Shown here piece by piece: positions 38,881 through 48,301 of a DNA stretch of 64,000 nucleotides (positions are counted from its first letter, which is position 1; every line of letters starts with the position of its first letter). The stretch lies in the NCBI RefSeq assembly GCF_015712065.1, contig NZ_JACFYZ010000001.1, forward strand, positions 1,229,572 through 1,293,571, given 5' to 3'. Source of the DNA: Ectopseudomonas chengduensis. GTDB lineage: Bacteria; Pseudomonadota; Gammaproteobacteria; Pseudomonadales; Pseudomonadaceae. The notes below the pieces were generated by a model. The model searched no databases, was not told where the DNA came from, and saw only the letters and a list, made by a program, of their open reading frames with translations. The position numbers and the translations under genes are program-made.

Positions 38881-39749
38881 TGAACCTTTCCACTGCAAGC
38901 GGCGCCCGCGAGGCGTCGGCCTACAACTTCGCCTACCTCGACGAGCAGACCAAACGCATGATCCGCCGCGGTCTGCTCAAGGCGGTGGCGATCCCCGGCT
39001 ACCAGGTGCCTTTCGGTGGTCGTGAGATGCCGTTGCCCTACGGCTGGGGCACCGGCGGCATGCAGCTGACCGCCGCCATTCTTGGCGCGGATGACGTGCT
39101 CAAGGTGATCGACCAGGGCGCTGATGACACCACCAACGCGGTGTCGATCCGCCGCTTCTTTGCCCGCACCGCCGGCGTCGCCACCACCGAGCGTACGGTG
39201 GAAGCCAGCGTGATCCAGACCCGACACCGCATTCCGGAAACCCCGCTGTCGGCCGGGCAGATCATGGTCTACCAGGTGCCCATCCCCGAGCCGCTGCGCT
39301 TTATCGAGCCAAGCGAGCAGGAAACGCGGACCATGCATGCGCTGGAGGACTACGGCGTGATGCATGTGAAGCTGTACGAGGACATCGCCACCTTCGGCCA
39401 TATCGCCACCGCCTACGCCTACCCGGTGACGGTGGACGAGCGCTACGTGATGGACCCGTCGCCGATCCCGAAATTCGACAACCCCAAGCTGGACATGAGC
39501 CCGGCGCTGATGCTGTTCGGCGCCGGTCGCGAGAAGCGCCTGTACGCGGTACCGCCCTTTACCAAAGTGGTCAGCCTGGACTTCGAGGATCACCCCTTCG
39601 CCGTGCAGCAGTGGGATGAGTGCTGCGCCTTCTGCGGCAGCACGGAATCCTTCCTCGACGAGCTGATCGTCGACGACGCCGGCAGCAAGCGCTACGTCTG
39701 CTCCGACACCGACTACTGCCACCAGCGCACCGAGGAGAACCTGCAATGA
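38880..39749 (+). CDS. phnJ: C-P lyase radical-SAM subunit PhnJ
   Basis: PhnJ breaks the carbon-phosphorus bond. It uses an unusual radical SAM motif: Cys249, Cys252 and Cys274 (C-X2-C-X21-C) for the iron-sulfur cluster, and Cys280, the counterpart of the essential Cys272 of E. coli. All are present, so the enzyme should be active. The 289-residue length is slightly more than the 281 of E. coli. It overlaps phnI and phnK. Confidence 0.97.
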   Translation: MNLSTASGAREASAYNFAYLDEQTKRMIRRGLLKAVAIPGYQVPFGGREMPLPYGWGTGGMQLTAAILGADDVLKVIDQGADDTTNAVSIRRFFARTAGVATTERTVEASVIQTRHRIPETPLSAGQIMVYQVPIPEPLRFIEPSEQETRTMHALEDYGVMHVKLYEDIATFGHIATAYAYPVTVDERYVMDPSPIPKFDNPKLDMSPALMLFGAGREKRLYAVPPFTKVVSLDFEDHPFAVQQWDECCAFCGSTESFLDELIVDDAGSKRYVCSDTDYCHQRTEENLQ

Positions 39750-40555
39750 GCGCCGCCGAACGTCTGCAACCTGCCGTGGCAGCGGCCGAGCCGCTGTTCT
39801 CGGCGCGTGACCTGACCCGCCTTTACGGCCCGGACAAGGGCTGCCAGGGGGTGAGCTTCGACCTCTATCCCGGCGAGGTGCTGGGCATCGTCGGCGAGTC
39901 CGGCTCGGGCAAGTCCACCTTGCTCAGCTTGCTCTCCGGGCGCTGCCAGCCGGATCGCGGTGCGGTCAGTTATCGCGGTCGCGACGGCCAGTGGCTCGAC
40001 CTGTACAGCGCCAGCGAGGCCGAGCGGCGCACGCTGCTGCGTACCGAGTGGGGCTTCGTCGAGCAGAACCCGCGCGACGGCCTGCGCATGGCGGTGTCGG
40101 CCGGCGCCAATATCGGCGAGCGGCTGATGGCCCAGGGCGTGCGCCACTACGGCGAGCTGCGTGCGGCCGGGCTCGACTGGCTGAGCCAGGTGGAGATCGA
40201 CCCGGCGCGTATCGACGACCTGCCGCGCACCTTCTCCGGCGGCATGCAGCAGCGCCTGCAGATCGCCCGCAACCTGGTCTCCGCGCCGCGCCTGGTGTTC
40301 ATGGACGAACCCACTGGCGGGTTGGACGTGTCGGTGCAGGCGCGCCTGCTCGACCTGCTGCGCGGCCTGGTGCGCGAGTTGGACCTGGCGGTGGTGATCG
40401 TCACCCACGACCTGGCGGTGGCGCGCCTGTTGGCCGACCGGCTGATGGTGATGCGCCGCTCGAAGGTGGTAGAGGCGGGGCTGACGGATCAGATTCTCGA
40501 CGACCCGCAGCATCCCTATTCGCAGCTGCTGGTGTCGTCGGTGTTGCAGCCTTGA
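39746..40555 (+). CDS. phnK: C-P lyase ABC-type ATPase PhnK
   Basis: PhnK is an ABC ATPase that binds the C-P lyase core at PhnJ; it is not a transporter subunit. The 269-residue product has Walker A GESGSGKST, signature FSGGMQQRLQIARNL, Walker B LVFMDEPTGGLD and VTHDLAV. The ATG overlaps the phnJ stop (ATGA). A perfect hairpin of repeat type follows before phnL. Confidence 0.95.
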   Translation: MSAAERLQPAVAAAEPLFSARDLTRLYGPDKGCQGVSFDLYPGEVLGIVGESGSGKSTLLSLLSGRCQPDRGAVSYRGRDGQWLDLYSASEAERRTLLRTEWGFVEQNPRDGLRMAVSAGANIGERLMAQGVRHYGELRAAGLDWLSQVEIDPARIDDLPRTFSGGMQQRLQIARNLVSAPRLVFMDEPTGGLDVSVQARLLDLLRGLVRELDLAVVIVTHDLAVARLLADRLMVMRRSKVVEAGLTDQILDDPQHPYSQLLVSSVLQP

Positions 40556-40564
40556 TTCCGTCTT

Positions 40565-40617
40565 GTGGGAGGGGCTTTAGCCGCGATCCCTTTTGTCGCG
40601 GCTAAAGCCCCTCCCAC
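40565..40617. repeat. Perfect 22-bp palindromic repeat between phnK and phnL
   Basis: The arms at 40565-40586 and 40596-40617 (GTGGGAGGGGCTTTAGCCGC... and its complement) match perfectly over 22 bases around a 9-base loop. It is inside the phn operon, so it must be tolerated by read-through; no T-run follows. Confidence 0.9.
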
Positions 40618-40637
40618 GCACGCAGAGATTATTGACC

Positions 40638-41354
40638 ATGAACAACCTGATCGAGGTCAGCGGCCTCAGCAAGACCTTCACCCTGCACCAGCAGAACGGC
40701 GTCGTCCTGCAGGTGCTGCGTGACCTGAATTTCGCCGTGCGCGGCGGCGAGTGCCTGGTGCTGCATGGCCAGTCCGGTGCCGGCAAGTCGACCCTGCTGC
40801 GCACCCTGTACGGCAACTACCTGGCGGCCGGCGGCAGCATCCGCATCCGTCACCAGGGCGAGCCGGTGGAACTGGTCGGCGCCGAGCCACGCCAGGTGCT
40901 GGCGGTGCGCCGGCAGAGTCTGGGTTACGTCAGCCAGTTCCTGCGGGTCATCCCGCGCGTGTTGACCCTGGACGTGGTGATGGAGCCGGCGCTGGCCCGC
41001 GGCTGGACGCGCAGCGATGCCGAGGCGCGGGCCAAGGCGTTGCTGAGCCGGCTGAATATCCCCGAGGCGCTGTGGCAGTTGGCGCCGGGCACCTTCTCCG
41101 GCGGCGAGCAGCAGCGCGTCAACATCGCCCGCGGCTTCATGGTCGAGTGGCCGGTGCTGCTGCTCGACGAACCCACCGCCTCGCTGGACGAGGCCAACCG
41201 TCAGGTGGTGCTGGAGCTGATTCTCGAAGCCAAGGCGGCCGGCAGCGCGCTGATCGGCATCTTCCACGACCGCATCGCCCGCGAGGCGGTGGCCGACCGT
41301 TACCTCGACATGAGCGCCGCCGCGGCGCAACCGGAGTACGTCTATGTCGTCTGA
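40638..41354 (+). CDS. phnL: C-P lyase ABC-type ATPase PhnL
   Basis: PhnL is the second ABC ATPase of the C-P lyase pathway, needed for forming the ribose triphosphonate. The 238-residue product has Walker A GQSGAGKST, signature [15 protein letters not shown], Walker B VLLLDEPTASLD and FHDRIAR. The ATG at 40638 has only a weak ribosome site, perhaps because the repeat displaced the original upstream region. It overlaps phnM by 11 bases. Confidence 0.94.
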   Translation: MNNLIEVSGLSKTFTLHQQNGVVLQVLRDLNFAVRGGECLVLHGQSGAGKSTLLRTLYGNYLAAGGSIRIRHQGEPVELVGAEPRQVLAVRRQSLGYVSQFLRVIPRVLTLDVVMEPALARGWTRSDAEARAKALLSRLNIPEALWQLAPGTFSGGEQQRVNIARGFMVEWPVLLLDEPTASLDEANRQVVLELILEAKAAGSALIGIFHDRIAREAVADRYLDMSAAAAQPEYVYVV

Positions 41355-42489
41355 ACAGATTCTCAGCAACGCCCGTATCGTCACCGCCGAGCGCGAGTTC
41401 CTCGGCACCCTGTTGCTGCGTGACGGGCTGATCGCCGCGGTGGACGAGGGCGCCAGTCGCCTGCCGCAGGCCCAGGACCTGGGCGGCGATTACCTGCTGC
41501 CGGGGCTGGTGGAGCTGCACACCGACAACCTGGAAAAACACATGAGCCCCAGGCCGGGAGTCGATTGGCCGTCGGCCTCGGCGGTGTTGACCCACGACGC
41601 GCAGATCGTCGCCGCCGGCATCACCACGGTGTTCGATGCGCTGGCCATCGGCGACATCAACCCGCGTGGCCGGCGCATGCAGCAGCTGCCGGCGATGATC
41701 GAGGCCATCGCCGCCAGCGAGGCGGCCGGGCAGACCCGCGCCGAGCACCGCCTGCACCTGCGTTGCGAGCTGTGCCACCCCGATGCCCTGACCATCTACC
41801 GCGACCTGGTGGAGCACCCGTTGGTGGCGCTGGTGTCGGTGATGGACCACTCACCCGGCCAGCGCCAGTTCGCCAAGGTGGAGAAGTACCGCGAGTACTA
41901 CATGGGCAAGTACCACCTGAGCCCGGCGGAGATGGAGGAGTTTCTTCAGGAACAGATCGCCAACTCGCGCCAGTACAGCGACCGCCAGCGTCGCGCCATC
42001 GTCGAGGACTGCCACAGCCGGGGTATCTCGGTGGCCAGCCACGACGACGCAACCCTGGCCCATGTGCAGGAGTCGGCCGGCTTCGGCATGGCCATCGCCG
42101 AGTTCCCCACCACCCTGGAAGCGGCCAAGGCTAGCCACGAGCTGGGGCTGAAGGTGCTGATGGGCGCACCGAACCTGGTGCGCGGCGGCTCGCACTCGGG
42201 CAATATCGCCGCCGCGGAGCTGGCGCGTCACGGCGTACTGGATATCCTCTCCAGCGACTACTACCCGGCCAGCCTGCTGCATGCGGCCTGGCTGCTCGCC
42301 GGGCAGGACAACGACTATGATTTGCCTGCGGCCATCGCCACCGTGAGCCGCGCGCCGGCCAGGGCGGCCGGACTGGATGACCGCGGCGAGATCCGCGTCG
42401 GCCTGCGCGCCGACCTGGTACAGGCCAGGGCGCATGGCCAGCAACCGGTGATCCAGCAGGTGTGGCGCCAAGCACGAAGGGTATTCTGA
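41344..42489 (+). CDS. phnM: Ribose triphosphonate diphosphatase PhnM
   Basis: PhnM is an amidohydrolase-fold enzyme that removes pyrophosphate from alkylphosphonate ribose triphosphate. The 381-residue product has the metal motif LVELHTDNLEKH, the later VASHDDA and DILSSDYYP. It overlaps phnL and, by the TGATG junction, phnN. Confidence 0.95.
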   Translation: MSSEQILSNARIVTAEREFLGTLLLRDGLIAAVDEGASRLPQAQDLGGDYLLPGLVELHTDNLEKHMSPRPGVDWPSASAVLTHDAQIVAAGITTVFDALAIGDINPRGRRMQQLPAMIEAIAASEAAGQTRAEHRLHLRCELCHPDALTIYRDLVEHPLVALVSVMDHSPGQRQFAKVEKYREYYMGKYHLSPAEMEEFLQEQIANSRQYSDRQRRAIVEDCHSRGISVASHDDATLAHVQESAGFGMAIAEFPTTLEAAKASHELGLKVLMGAPNLVRGGSHSGNIAAAELARHGVLDILSSDYYPASLLHAAWLLAGQDNDYDLPAAIATVSRAPARAAGLDDRGEIRVGLRADLVQARAHGQQPVIQQVWRQARRVF

Positions 42490-43136
42490 TGCAGGGCAGG
42501 TTGATCTATCTGATGGGGCCTTCGGGCTCGGGCAAGGACAGCCTGTTGCAAACCGCACGTGCGCCGCTGGAGGCGCACGGCTGCCGTTTCGCCCGACGGG
42601 TGATCACCCGCAGCGCCGAGTCGGTAGGCGAGGACGCGCTGGGGGTCAGCCCAGCGGAGTTCGAGCGCCTGGAAGGCGAGGGCGCCTTCGCCCTGAGCTG
42701 GCGTGCCAATGGCCTGGCCTACGGCATCCCGCGCGAGATCGACGACTGGCTGAGCGCCGGCCAGGACGTACTGATCAACGGCTCGCGCGGCCATCTCGAA
42801 GTCGCCCGCCAGCGCTATCCGCAGCTGCTGGCGATTCTTCTGCAGGTCGACGAGGCGGTGCTGCGCCAGCGCTTGCTGGCTCGCGGCCGGGAAACGCCGG
42901 AGCAGATCGAGCAGCGTCTGGCGCGTAGCCGCAGCTTTACCCCTGTGGGAGGCGCTTCAGCGGCGACTGTCGCGGCTACGACTGCAGGGATGCAGGAGGT
43001 AGAGCGAAGCAGGATGCCCGAGCCGAAAGCTCCTCCCACAGGGGAGTGCCTGGCAATCCTCGACAACTCTGGCCCCCTGCAACAAACCGTCAGCCGCCTG
43101 CTGCATCTGCTCGACGAGGCCCGCCAATGCGCCTGA
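42489..43136 (+). CDS. phnN: Ribose 1,5-bisphosphokinase PhnN with an in-frame repeat insertion
   Basis: PhnN makes phosphoribosyl pyrophosphate from ribose 1,5-bisphosphate. The 215-residue product begins LIYLMGPSGSGKDSLL (P-loop) and has LSWRANGLAYGIP and VLINGSRGHL as in the family. It is about 30 residues longer than E. coli PhnN (185). The excess is a block of about 35 residues between SFTP and ECLAILDNSGPL, encoded exactly by a palindromic repeat at 42940-43044. The family region resumes in frame after it (E. coli has RYTPQDCHTLNNDGSL at the junction). The insertion is in the C-terminal part, so activity may be kept. It overlaps phnP by 10 bases. Confidence 0.9.
   Translation: MQGRLIYLMGPSGSGKDSLLQTARAPLEAHGCRFARRVITRSAESVGEDALGVSPAEFERLEGEGAFALSWRANGLAYGIPREIDDWLSAGQDVLINGSRGHLEVARQRYPQLLAILLQVDEAVLRQRLLARGRETPEQIEQRLARSRSFTPVGGASAATVAATTAGMQEVERSRMPEPKAPPTGECLAILDNSGPLQQTVSRLLHLLDEARQCA
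42940..43044. repeat. Palindromic element inserted in frame in phnN
   Basis: The ends CCCCTGTGGGAGG (42940-42952) and CCTCCCACAGGGG (43032-43044) are perfect 13-bp inverted repeats. The 105-base length is a multiple of three and has no stop in the phnN frame. The inside is almost the same as 11407-11503. Inner arms GGCGCTTCAGCGGCGAC and GTCGCGGCTACGACT are like other REP-like units in the window. Confidence 0.9.
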
Positions 43137-43876
43137 CCCTGCTCGGCAGCGGCGATGCTCGCCAGGTGCCCGTGTACAACTGCAGCTGCCCGGCTTGTGA
43201 TGCGGCGCGCGTGTATCCGGCGCGGCGCCGTGGCCCCTGTTGCGCGCTGATCGAATGCGGCGCGCAGCGCTGGCTGATCGACAGCGGCCTGACCGACCTT
43301 ACCGAGCGCTTCGCGCCACACAGCCTCAGCGGCATTCTGCAGACCCACTACCACGCCGACCACGCCCAGGGCCTGCTGCACCTGCGCTGGGGCCAGGGGC
43401 TGGTGATTCCGGTGCATGGCCCGGACGACCCGGAAGGGCTGGCCGATCTGTACAAGCACCCCGGCATCCTCGACTTCAGCCAGCCATTCGCCGCATTCGA
43501 GCGTCGCCAATTAGGCGAACTGCAGGTCACCGCGCTACCGCTGACGCATTCCAAACCGACCTTCGGGTATTTGTTCGAGGGGCAGGGCCGGCGTATCGCC
43601 TACCTCACCGACACGGTTGGCGTGCCCGAGGCCAGTTGCGCCGAATTGCAGCGTGCACCACTGGATCTGCTGGTGCTCGATTGCTCCACCGCGCCGCAAC
43701 CCGTCGCACCACGCAACCACAACGACCTGACCCGCGCGCTGGAGGTCATCGAGCGGTTGCAGCCGACGCATGCGGTGCTGACCCATATCGGCCATGCCTT
43801 CGATACCTGGTTGCTGGAGCACCCCGAGGCGTTGCCGAGTGGCGTCAGCCTAGCCAGCGATGGCCTGGTGCTTTGA
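43127..43876 (+). CDS. phnP: Phosphoribosyl 1,2-cyclic phosphodiesterase PhnP
   Basis: PhnP is a metallo-beta-lactamase-fold enzyme opening the cyclic phosphate produced by PhnJ. The 249-residue product has THYHADHAQG (the HxHxDH motif), the structural zinc Cys residues near the N-terminus (NCSCPACD) and late ligands in YLTDTVG and LTHIGHAFD. The ATG at 43127 overlaps phnN. It is the last gene of the phn operon; no phnO is present. Confidence 0.95.
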   Translation: MRLTLLGSGDARQVPVYNCSCPACDAARVYPARRRGPCCALIECGAQRWLIDSGLTDLTERFAPHSLSGILQTHYHADHAQGLLHLRWGQGLVIPVHGPDDPEGLADLYKHPGILDFSQPFAAFERRQLGELQVTALPLTHSKPTFGYLFEGQGRRIAYLTDTVGVPEASCAELQRAPLDLLVLDCSTAPQPVAPRNHNDLTRALEVIERLQPTHAVLTHIGHAFDTWLLEHPEALPSGVSLASDGLVL

Positions 43877-43958
43877 ACTTGGTGTAACCAAATATTTCGA
43901 TTTGCGCGGCTTTGCCGTTACAGTGCAAAGCCTTCCGATTTCTCGCGCTAAGAACAGC

Positions 43959-45158
43959 ATGAACGCTCGTCGTATTACCCTGTTGCTGTGTACGGCCGAA
44001 ACCCTGGGCATGGCCGGCTTTGCCCTGTTCGCCGCATTGTTGCCGCAGTTCCAGGCGCTCTGGGGGCTGAGCAATACCGAGGCCGGCTGGATCGGCGGCG
44101 GCTTCTTTCTCGGCTATATGCTGGCCGTGCCGCTGCTCACCGGCCTGACCGACCGCCACGATGCCCGGCTGATCTACCTGTGGGCGATGCTGCTGACGGC
44201 CGTGGCCAGCGCCGGCTTCGTCTTCGCCGATGGTTTCTGGTCGGCGCTGCTTTGGCGTGTGCTGGCTGGCATCGGTCTGGCGGGCACTTACATGCCGGGG
44301 CTCAAGGCGTTATCAGAGCGCATCGACGGTGCTTCGCAGTCACGGGCAATCGCCTTCTATACCGCCAGTTTCGGCCTGGGTACGGCGCTGTCCTTCACCC
44401 TGTCCGGCGAACTGGCCAAGCTCGGTGGCTCGCAGGTGCCGGCAGTGCTCAGCGGCGCCTGCGCGCTGCTGGCCTGGGCGCTGGTGTACTGGGGGCTGGC
44501 GCCGAAACCGGTGGTGGTGCATACGCCGCGCAATCTGCTGGATCTGGCACCGCTGAAAAGTCGCGCGGTGTTGGCCTACTGCCTGGCCTACGCGATGCAC
44601 AACCTGGAGCTGTTCGCCCTGCGCGCCTGGCTGGTGGCCTTCGTGGTGTTCTCCGGGCATTTTCAGGGCGTCGATCCCTGGTTGTCCGGTACCTGGGTGG
44701 CGATGCTGGCAACGCTGATCGGCATGCCGTCGAGCATTCTTGGCAATGAGCTGGCGCTGCGTTTCGGTCGGCAGCGCTGGCTGATCGGCGTGATGTTCGC
44801 CTCCGCGCTGCTGGCAGTCGTGGTCGGCCTGGGGGCGGCACTGCCGTTCTGGGTGATGCTGGTGTTGGTGCTGCTTTACGCGGTGACAGTGACGGCCGAC
44901 TCGGCTTCGCTCACCGCCGGGTTGGTCAGCGTCGCCCCGGCCAGCCATCGTGGTGCGGCGATGGCGCTGTATTCCTGCACCGGTTTCACCGGTGCCTTTC
45001 TGGGGCCGCTGTTGTTCGGCATGACCCTTGATGCCCTGGGCGATCAGCAGTTGCTCGGCTGGTGGGCAGCGTTCGCGCTGATGGGCCTGTTGCTGACACT
45101 GGGGCCGCTGGCGCTGTGGTGGGCGGGCAGGGCACGCGAGGGCAGTGCTCGTTTGTAG
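43959..45158 (+). CDS. MFS transporter
   Basis: The 399-residue product has about twelve hydrophobic spans and typical MFS features: the loop 2-3 signature (GYMLAVPLLTGLTDRHDARL) and a fold repeat in the second half. It resembles CynX/NimT- or YfcJ-like carriers, but no substrate can be named. The ATG at 43959 is 82 bases after phnP; the gene may be in the phn transcript or have its own promoter. Frame extension to 43860 is unlikely. Confidence 0.85.
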   Translation: MNARRITLLLCTAETLGMAGFALFAALLPQFQALWGLSNTEAGWIGGGFFLGYMLAVPLLTGLTDRHDARLIYLWAMLLTAVASAGFVFADGFWSALLWRVLAGIGLAGTYMPGLKALSERIDGASQSRAIAFYTASFGLGTALSFTLSGELAKLGGSQVPAVLSGACALLAWALVYWGLAPKPVVVHTPRNLLDLAPLKSRAVLAYCLAYAMHNLELFALRAWLVAFVVFSGHFQGVDPWLSGTWVAMLATLIGMPSSILGNELALRFGRQRWLIGVMFASALLAVVVGLGAALPFWVMLVLVLLYAVTVTADSASLTAGLVSVAPASHRGAAMALYSCTGFTGAFLGPLLFGMTLDALGDQQLLGWWAAFALMGLLLTLGPLALWWAGRAREGSARL

Positions 45159-45179
45159 ATCAGGCATGCCTGCTGTGTG

Positions 45180-45797
45180 TCATGCCTTCATCCCCAGCGC
45201 TTCAGCCTTGCGCAGCCAGCTCTGGCGCTGTTCCTCATTGGACGGGCGAACCGGGGCGAATTCGCTCAGGCGGCGAGTCTTGATCCCGCAGAAACCGAGA
45301 ATGGTGCGCACCATCTGCCGATGCGCCGGGGCGCCGTAGATCCAGCGGAAGTACCAGCGCGGCGTGTCCATGGTCACCAACAGGTCAGCGCTGCGCCCAG
45401 TGAGGAGCTTGTCCCAGAGTTGTGAGCGGTTGCGGTACTTGAAGGCGAAGCCGGGCAGGAACACCCGGTCGAAGAAACCCTTGAGCAGTGCAGGAATGCC
45501 GCCCCACCAGACCGGGTAGACGAACACCAGATGCTCGGCCCAGTGGATCAGACGCTGAGCTTCGAGCAGGTCCGGCTCCAGATTCTGGCTCTGCTCGTAA
45601 CCTTCACGCAGTATCGGGTCGAACTGCATCTCGCCCAGTCTGAGTTGGCGTACCACGTGCCCCTTGCTACGTGCTCCCAGGCTGTAGGCCTCGGCCAGGG
45701 CGTGGCAGAGGCTGTTTTTCTTCGGCGTGCCGAGAATCAGCAGGATTCGTTTGCCATCGCCTTCCAGCGGTGTGGCGCCGCTCTTGCCTTCAGTCAT
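45180..45797 (-). CDS. NAD(P)H-dependent flavodoxin-fold oxidoreductase
   Basis: The 205-residue product belongs to the NAD(P)H quinone reductase/flavodoxin_2 family: [20 protein letters not shown] binds FMN phosphate, and [21 protein letters not shown] is the conserved FMN region. It probably reduces quinones or nitro compounds. Its start overlaps the 3' end of fumC by eight bases, so it is cotranscribed with fumC. Confidence 0.9.
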   Translation of the reverse strand: MTEGKSGATPLEGDGKRILLILGTPKKNSLCHALAEAYSLGARSKGHVVRQLRLGEMQFDPILREGYEQSQNLEPDLLEAQRLIHWAEHLVFVYPVWWGGIPALLKGFFDRVFLPGFAFKYRNRSQLWDKLLTGRSADLLVTMDTPRWYFRWIYGAPAHRQMVRTILGFCGIKTRRLSEFAPVRPSNEEQRQSWLRKAEALGMKA

Positions 45798-47184
45798 GCC
45801 GCCCGGCTCCGAGCATGTCCTGTGGTCGTACCCATTGGTCGAATTCCTCTTCGTTCAGGTAGCCAAGCTGCAGAGCGGCCTGGCGCAGGGTGCTGCCTTC
45901 GGCGTAGGCCTTCTTGGCGATTTCGGCGGCTTTGTCGTAGCCGATATGGGGATTGAGCGCGGTCACCAGCATCAGGCCATTCTCCAGGTGCGCGGCCATT
46001 TGCGTGGCATCCGGCTGCAGATCGGCGACACAGTGCTGCTGGAAGTTGCGGCAACCGTCAGCGAGCAGGCGGATCGATTGCAGCAGGTTATGGATGATCA
46101 CCGGCTTGAACACGTTGAGCTGCAGGTGGCCCTGGCTGGCAGCGAAGCTGATGGTGGCGTCGTTGCCCAGCACCTGGCAGGCGAGCATCGACAGCGCTTC
46201 GCACTGGGTCGGGTTGACCTTGCCGGGCATGATCGAACTGCCCGGCTCGTTGGCCGGCAGGCGCACCTCGGCGAAGCCGGCACGCGGGCCCGAACCAAGC
46301 AGGCGCAGGTCGTTGGCCAGCTTCATCAGCGCCACGGCCAGGGTTTTCAGGGCACCGGACAGGTGTACGAGAGGTTCATGGCCGGACAGCGCAGCGAATT
46401 TGTTCGGCGCGCTGGTCAGTGGCAGGCCAGTTAGCGCGGCCAGCTCGGCAGCGATGGCTTCGGCGAAGCCGGCCGGCGCATTGAGGCCTGTGCCGACGGC
46501 GGTGCCGCCCTGGGCCAGTTCGCAGACGGCGGGCAGGGCGGCACGAATGGCCGCTTCGGCGTGGCCGAGTTGAGCGACGAAGGCCGACAGCTCCTGGCCG
46601 AAAGTGATCGGCGTGGCGTCCATCATGTGCGTGCGCCCGGTCTTGACCAGGTTGGCGTGACGCTGCGCCTGCTCCTGCAGGCCGTCACGCAGCTCGGCCA
46701 GTGCCGGCAGCAGGCAATGGCGCACGCCCTGCACGGCGGCGATGTGCATGGCCGTGGGGAAGCAGTCGTTGGAGCTCTGCGCGCGGTTGACGTGATCGTT
46801 GGGATGTACCGGGGTCTTGCCGCCACGGTTGCCGCCAGCCAGTTCGTTGGCGCGCCCGGCGATCACCTCGTTGACGTTCATGTTGCTCTGCGTGCCACTG
46901 CCGGTCTGCCAGACCACCAGGGGGAACTGCGCGTCGTGCTGACCCTCGAGCACTTCGTCGGCGGCCTGTTCGATCAGGCGGGCGATATCCGCCGGCAGCT
47001 CGCCGCTGCGGCTGTTGACCCGCGCCGCGGCTTTCTTGATCAGTGCCAGGGCGTGCAATACGGCCAGCGGCATGCGCTCCTGACCGATGGCGAAGTTGAT
47101 CAGCGAGCGCTGGGTCTGCGCGCCCCAGTAAGCGTCGTTAGGGACTTCGATGGGGCCGATGCTGTCGGTTTCGGTGCGGCTCAT
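45790..47184 (-). CDS. fumC: Class II fumarate hydratase FumC
   Basis: FumC is the iron-free fumarase of the tricarboxylic acid cycle, useful under oxidative or iron stress. The 464-residue product has the superfamily signature [11 protein letters not shown], the substrate loop [14 protein letters not shown] and [16 protein letters not shown]. It is followed by, and overlaps, the flavodoxin-fold reductase gene. Some of these proteins are close to FumC2-type enzymes. Confidence 0.95.
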   Translation of the reverse strand: MSRTETDSIGPIEVPNDAYWGAQTQRSLINFAIGQERMPLAVLHALALIKKAAARVNSRSGELPADIARLIEQAADEVLEGQHDAQFPLVVWQTGSGTQSNMNVNEVIAGRANELAGGNRGGKTPVHPNDHVNRAQSSNDCFPTAMHIAAVQGVRHCLLPALAELRDGLQEQAQRHANLVKTGRTHMMDATPITFGQELSAFVAQLGHAEAAIRAALPAVCELAQGGTAVGTGLNAPAGFAEAIAAELAALTGLPLTSAPNKFAALSGHEPLVHLSGALKTLAVALMKLANDLRLLGSGPRAGFAEVRLPANEPGSSIMPGKVNPTQCEALSMLACQVLGNDATISFAASQGHLQLNVFKPVIIHNLLQSIRLLADGCRNFQQHCVADLQPDATQMAAHLENGLMLVTALNPHIGYDKAAEIAKKAYAEGSTLRQAALQLGYLNEEEFDQWVRPQDMLGAGRHD

Positions 47185-47290
47185 GGCGTTCTCCGGGGCA
47201 AGTGCAAGGTTGCTGGCAGTTTAGGTCGTGCCGCCGAAGACTGGTTCCACAACTTATCTATAAGGTTGATTGGAGCCTTTGAGCGCGCGA

Positions 47291-48301
47291 CTACCAGCGG
47301 GCGTGGGTTTCACCCAGCCAGCCCAGCGCTCCGTCCACCGGCACGCGCTCGCCTTTAGGGCCGCGCAGCACGCCATCGTAATGACCGAAGCGCTGTACGG
47401 TGTTGGCGTGGAAGGGGCCGAGTTTGGGGCAGGCCTTGTGCAGTTGGCGGGGCGTGAAGCGTAGCGCCACGCAATCATCTTCGCTCTCCAGGCACCAGGG
47501 GGCCAGTGGCGCCTGTGAACTGCGCTCGATATGCAGGGGACTGTCGAGCAGTTGCACTTCACCGCCGAACCACAGGGAATTTTCCGACAGGCCGCTGTGA
47601 TCGAGCCAGCCAGCACCAAAGTTACCGGCGATGCCGCCCGCTGCAGCGAAGGCCGCGCGCTGCCAGTAAGTGTTCAGCGGCCAGACGCCGCGACCGAAGT
47701 CCAGTGCGGCGAAGCTCTGGCCCGGTACGCAGCTGTAATGCTGGCCGCCCAACTGCAGGCTGCCGGCGGTGGGCAGGCCGAGTTGCCGACTGGTGGCATG
47801 AAAGCCGCCATGTTGCAACGGCGCGACCAGATTGACCGATTGCAGATGGGCAGGACGCTGAATGTCCAGGGCCACCTGCAGGGGCTGGCCGCCTATATCC
47901 GGGGCGGCAGCGGTGAGGCGCAGGCGTCCGGGGTGCTCGTCGATACGCAGTTGCAGGCGAGAGTGGCTGAAGGCATGGCTCTCCAGCGGCAGGTCGGGCA
48001 GTTGGCAGCCCAGAGCGAAGGGGCGGAACTGGGCATGGGCGACGGCCTGGCCGGATTCCAGATCGAGAAAGTAGGCGGCGCCGTAACCCAGGTAATCGAG
48101 ATCGGCGAGGGTCAGCGAGAGCATCCACTGCGGTGTTGTGATGCACCAGTGATTCCAGCGCTTGCGCCGCCCGGCGTGACCATGCAGGGTACAGTCCACC
48201 TGCGGTCGATTGGACCAACCAATGGCCTCGTCCAGCAGTCGACCTTTGCTGTCGCAAAGCGGCTGGAGCGGAAGGGGCGCGTGTGAGGTGAGGCTGGTCA
48301 T
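47291..48301 (-). CDS. DUF2804 protein
   Basis: The 336-residue product matches the DUF2804 family by its start (LPLQPLCDSKGRLLDEAIGWSNRP), RKRWNHWCITTP, DFGRGVWPLNTYWQRA and the end VDGALGWLGETHARW. The family is of unknown function, predicted beta-rich, distantly like lipocalin/AttH-type proteins. No signal peptide is visible. It is 106 bases upstream of fumC on the same strand. Confidence 0.85.
   Translation of the reverse strand: MTSLTSHAPLPLQPLCDSKGRLLDEAIGWSNRPQVDCTLHGHAGRRKRWNHWCITTPQWMLSLTLADLDYLGYGAAYFLDLESGQAVAHAQFRPFALGCQLPDLPLESHAFSHSRLQLRIDEHPGRLRLTAAAPDIGGQPLQVALDIQRPAHLQSVNLVAPLQHGGFHATSRQLGLPTAGSLQLGGQHYSCVPGQSFAALDFGRGVWPLNTYWQRAAFAAAGGIAGNFGAGWLDHSGLSENSLWFGGEVQLLDSPLHIERSSQAPLAPWCLESEDDCVALRFTPRQLHKACPKLGPFHANTVQRFGHYDGVLRGPKGERVPVDGALGWLGETHARW

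Noticed and set aside
33254..43876. A horizontally acquired island for phosphonate use
   Set aside because: GC content and codon use look like the surroundings, there are no integrases or tRNA-bounded ends, and amrZ borders the phn genes in P. aeruginosa too.
45790..46434. Plus-strand frames over fumC (for example 45727-46434 and 46561-47358)
   Set aside because: They lie opposite the conserved fumC sequence, which has all fumarase signatures, and have no supported product.
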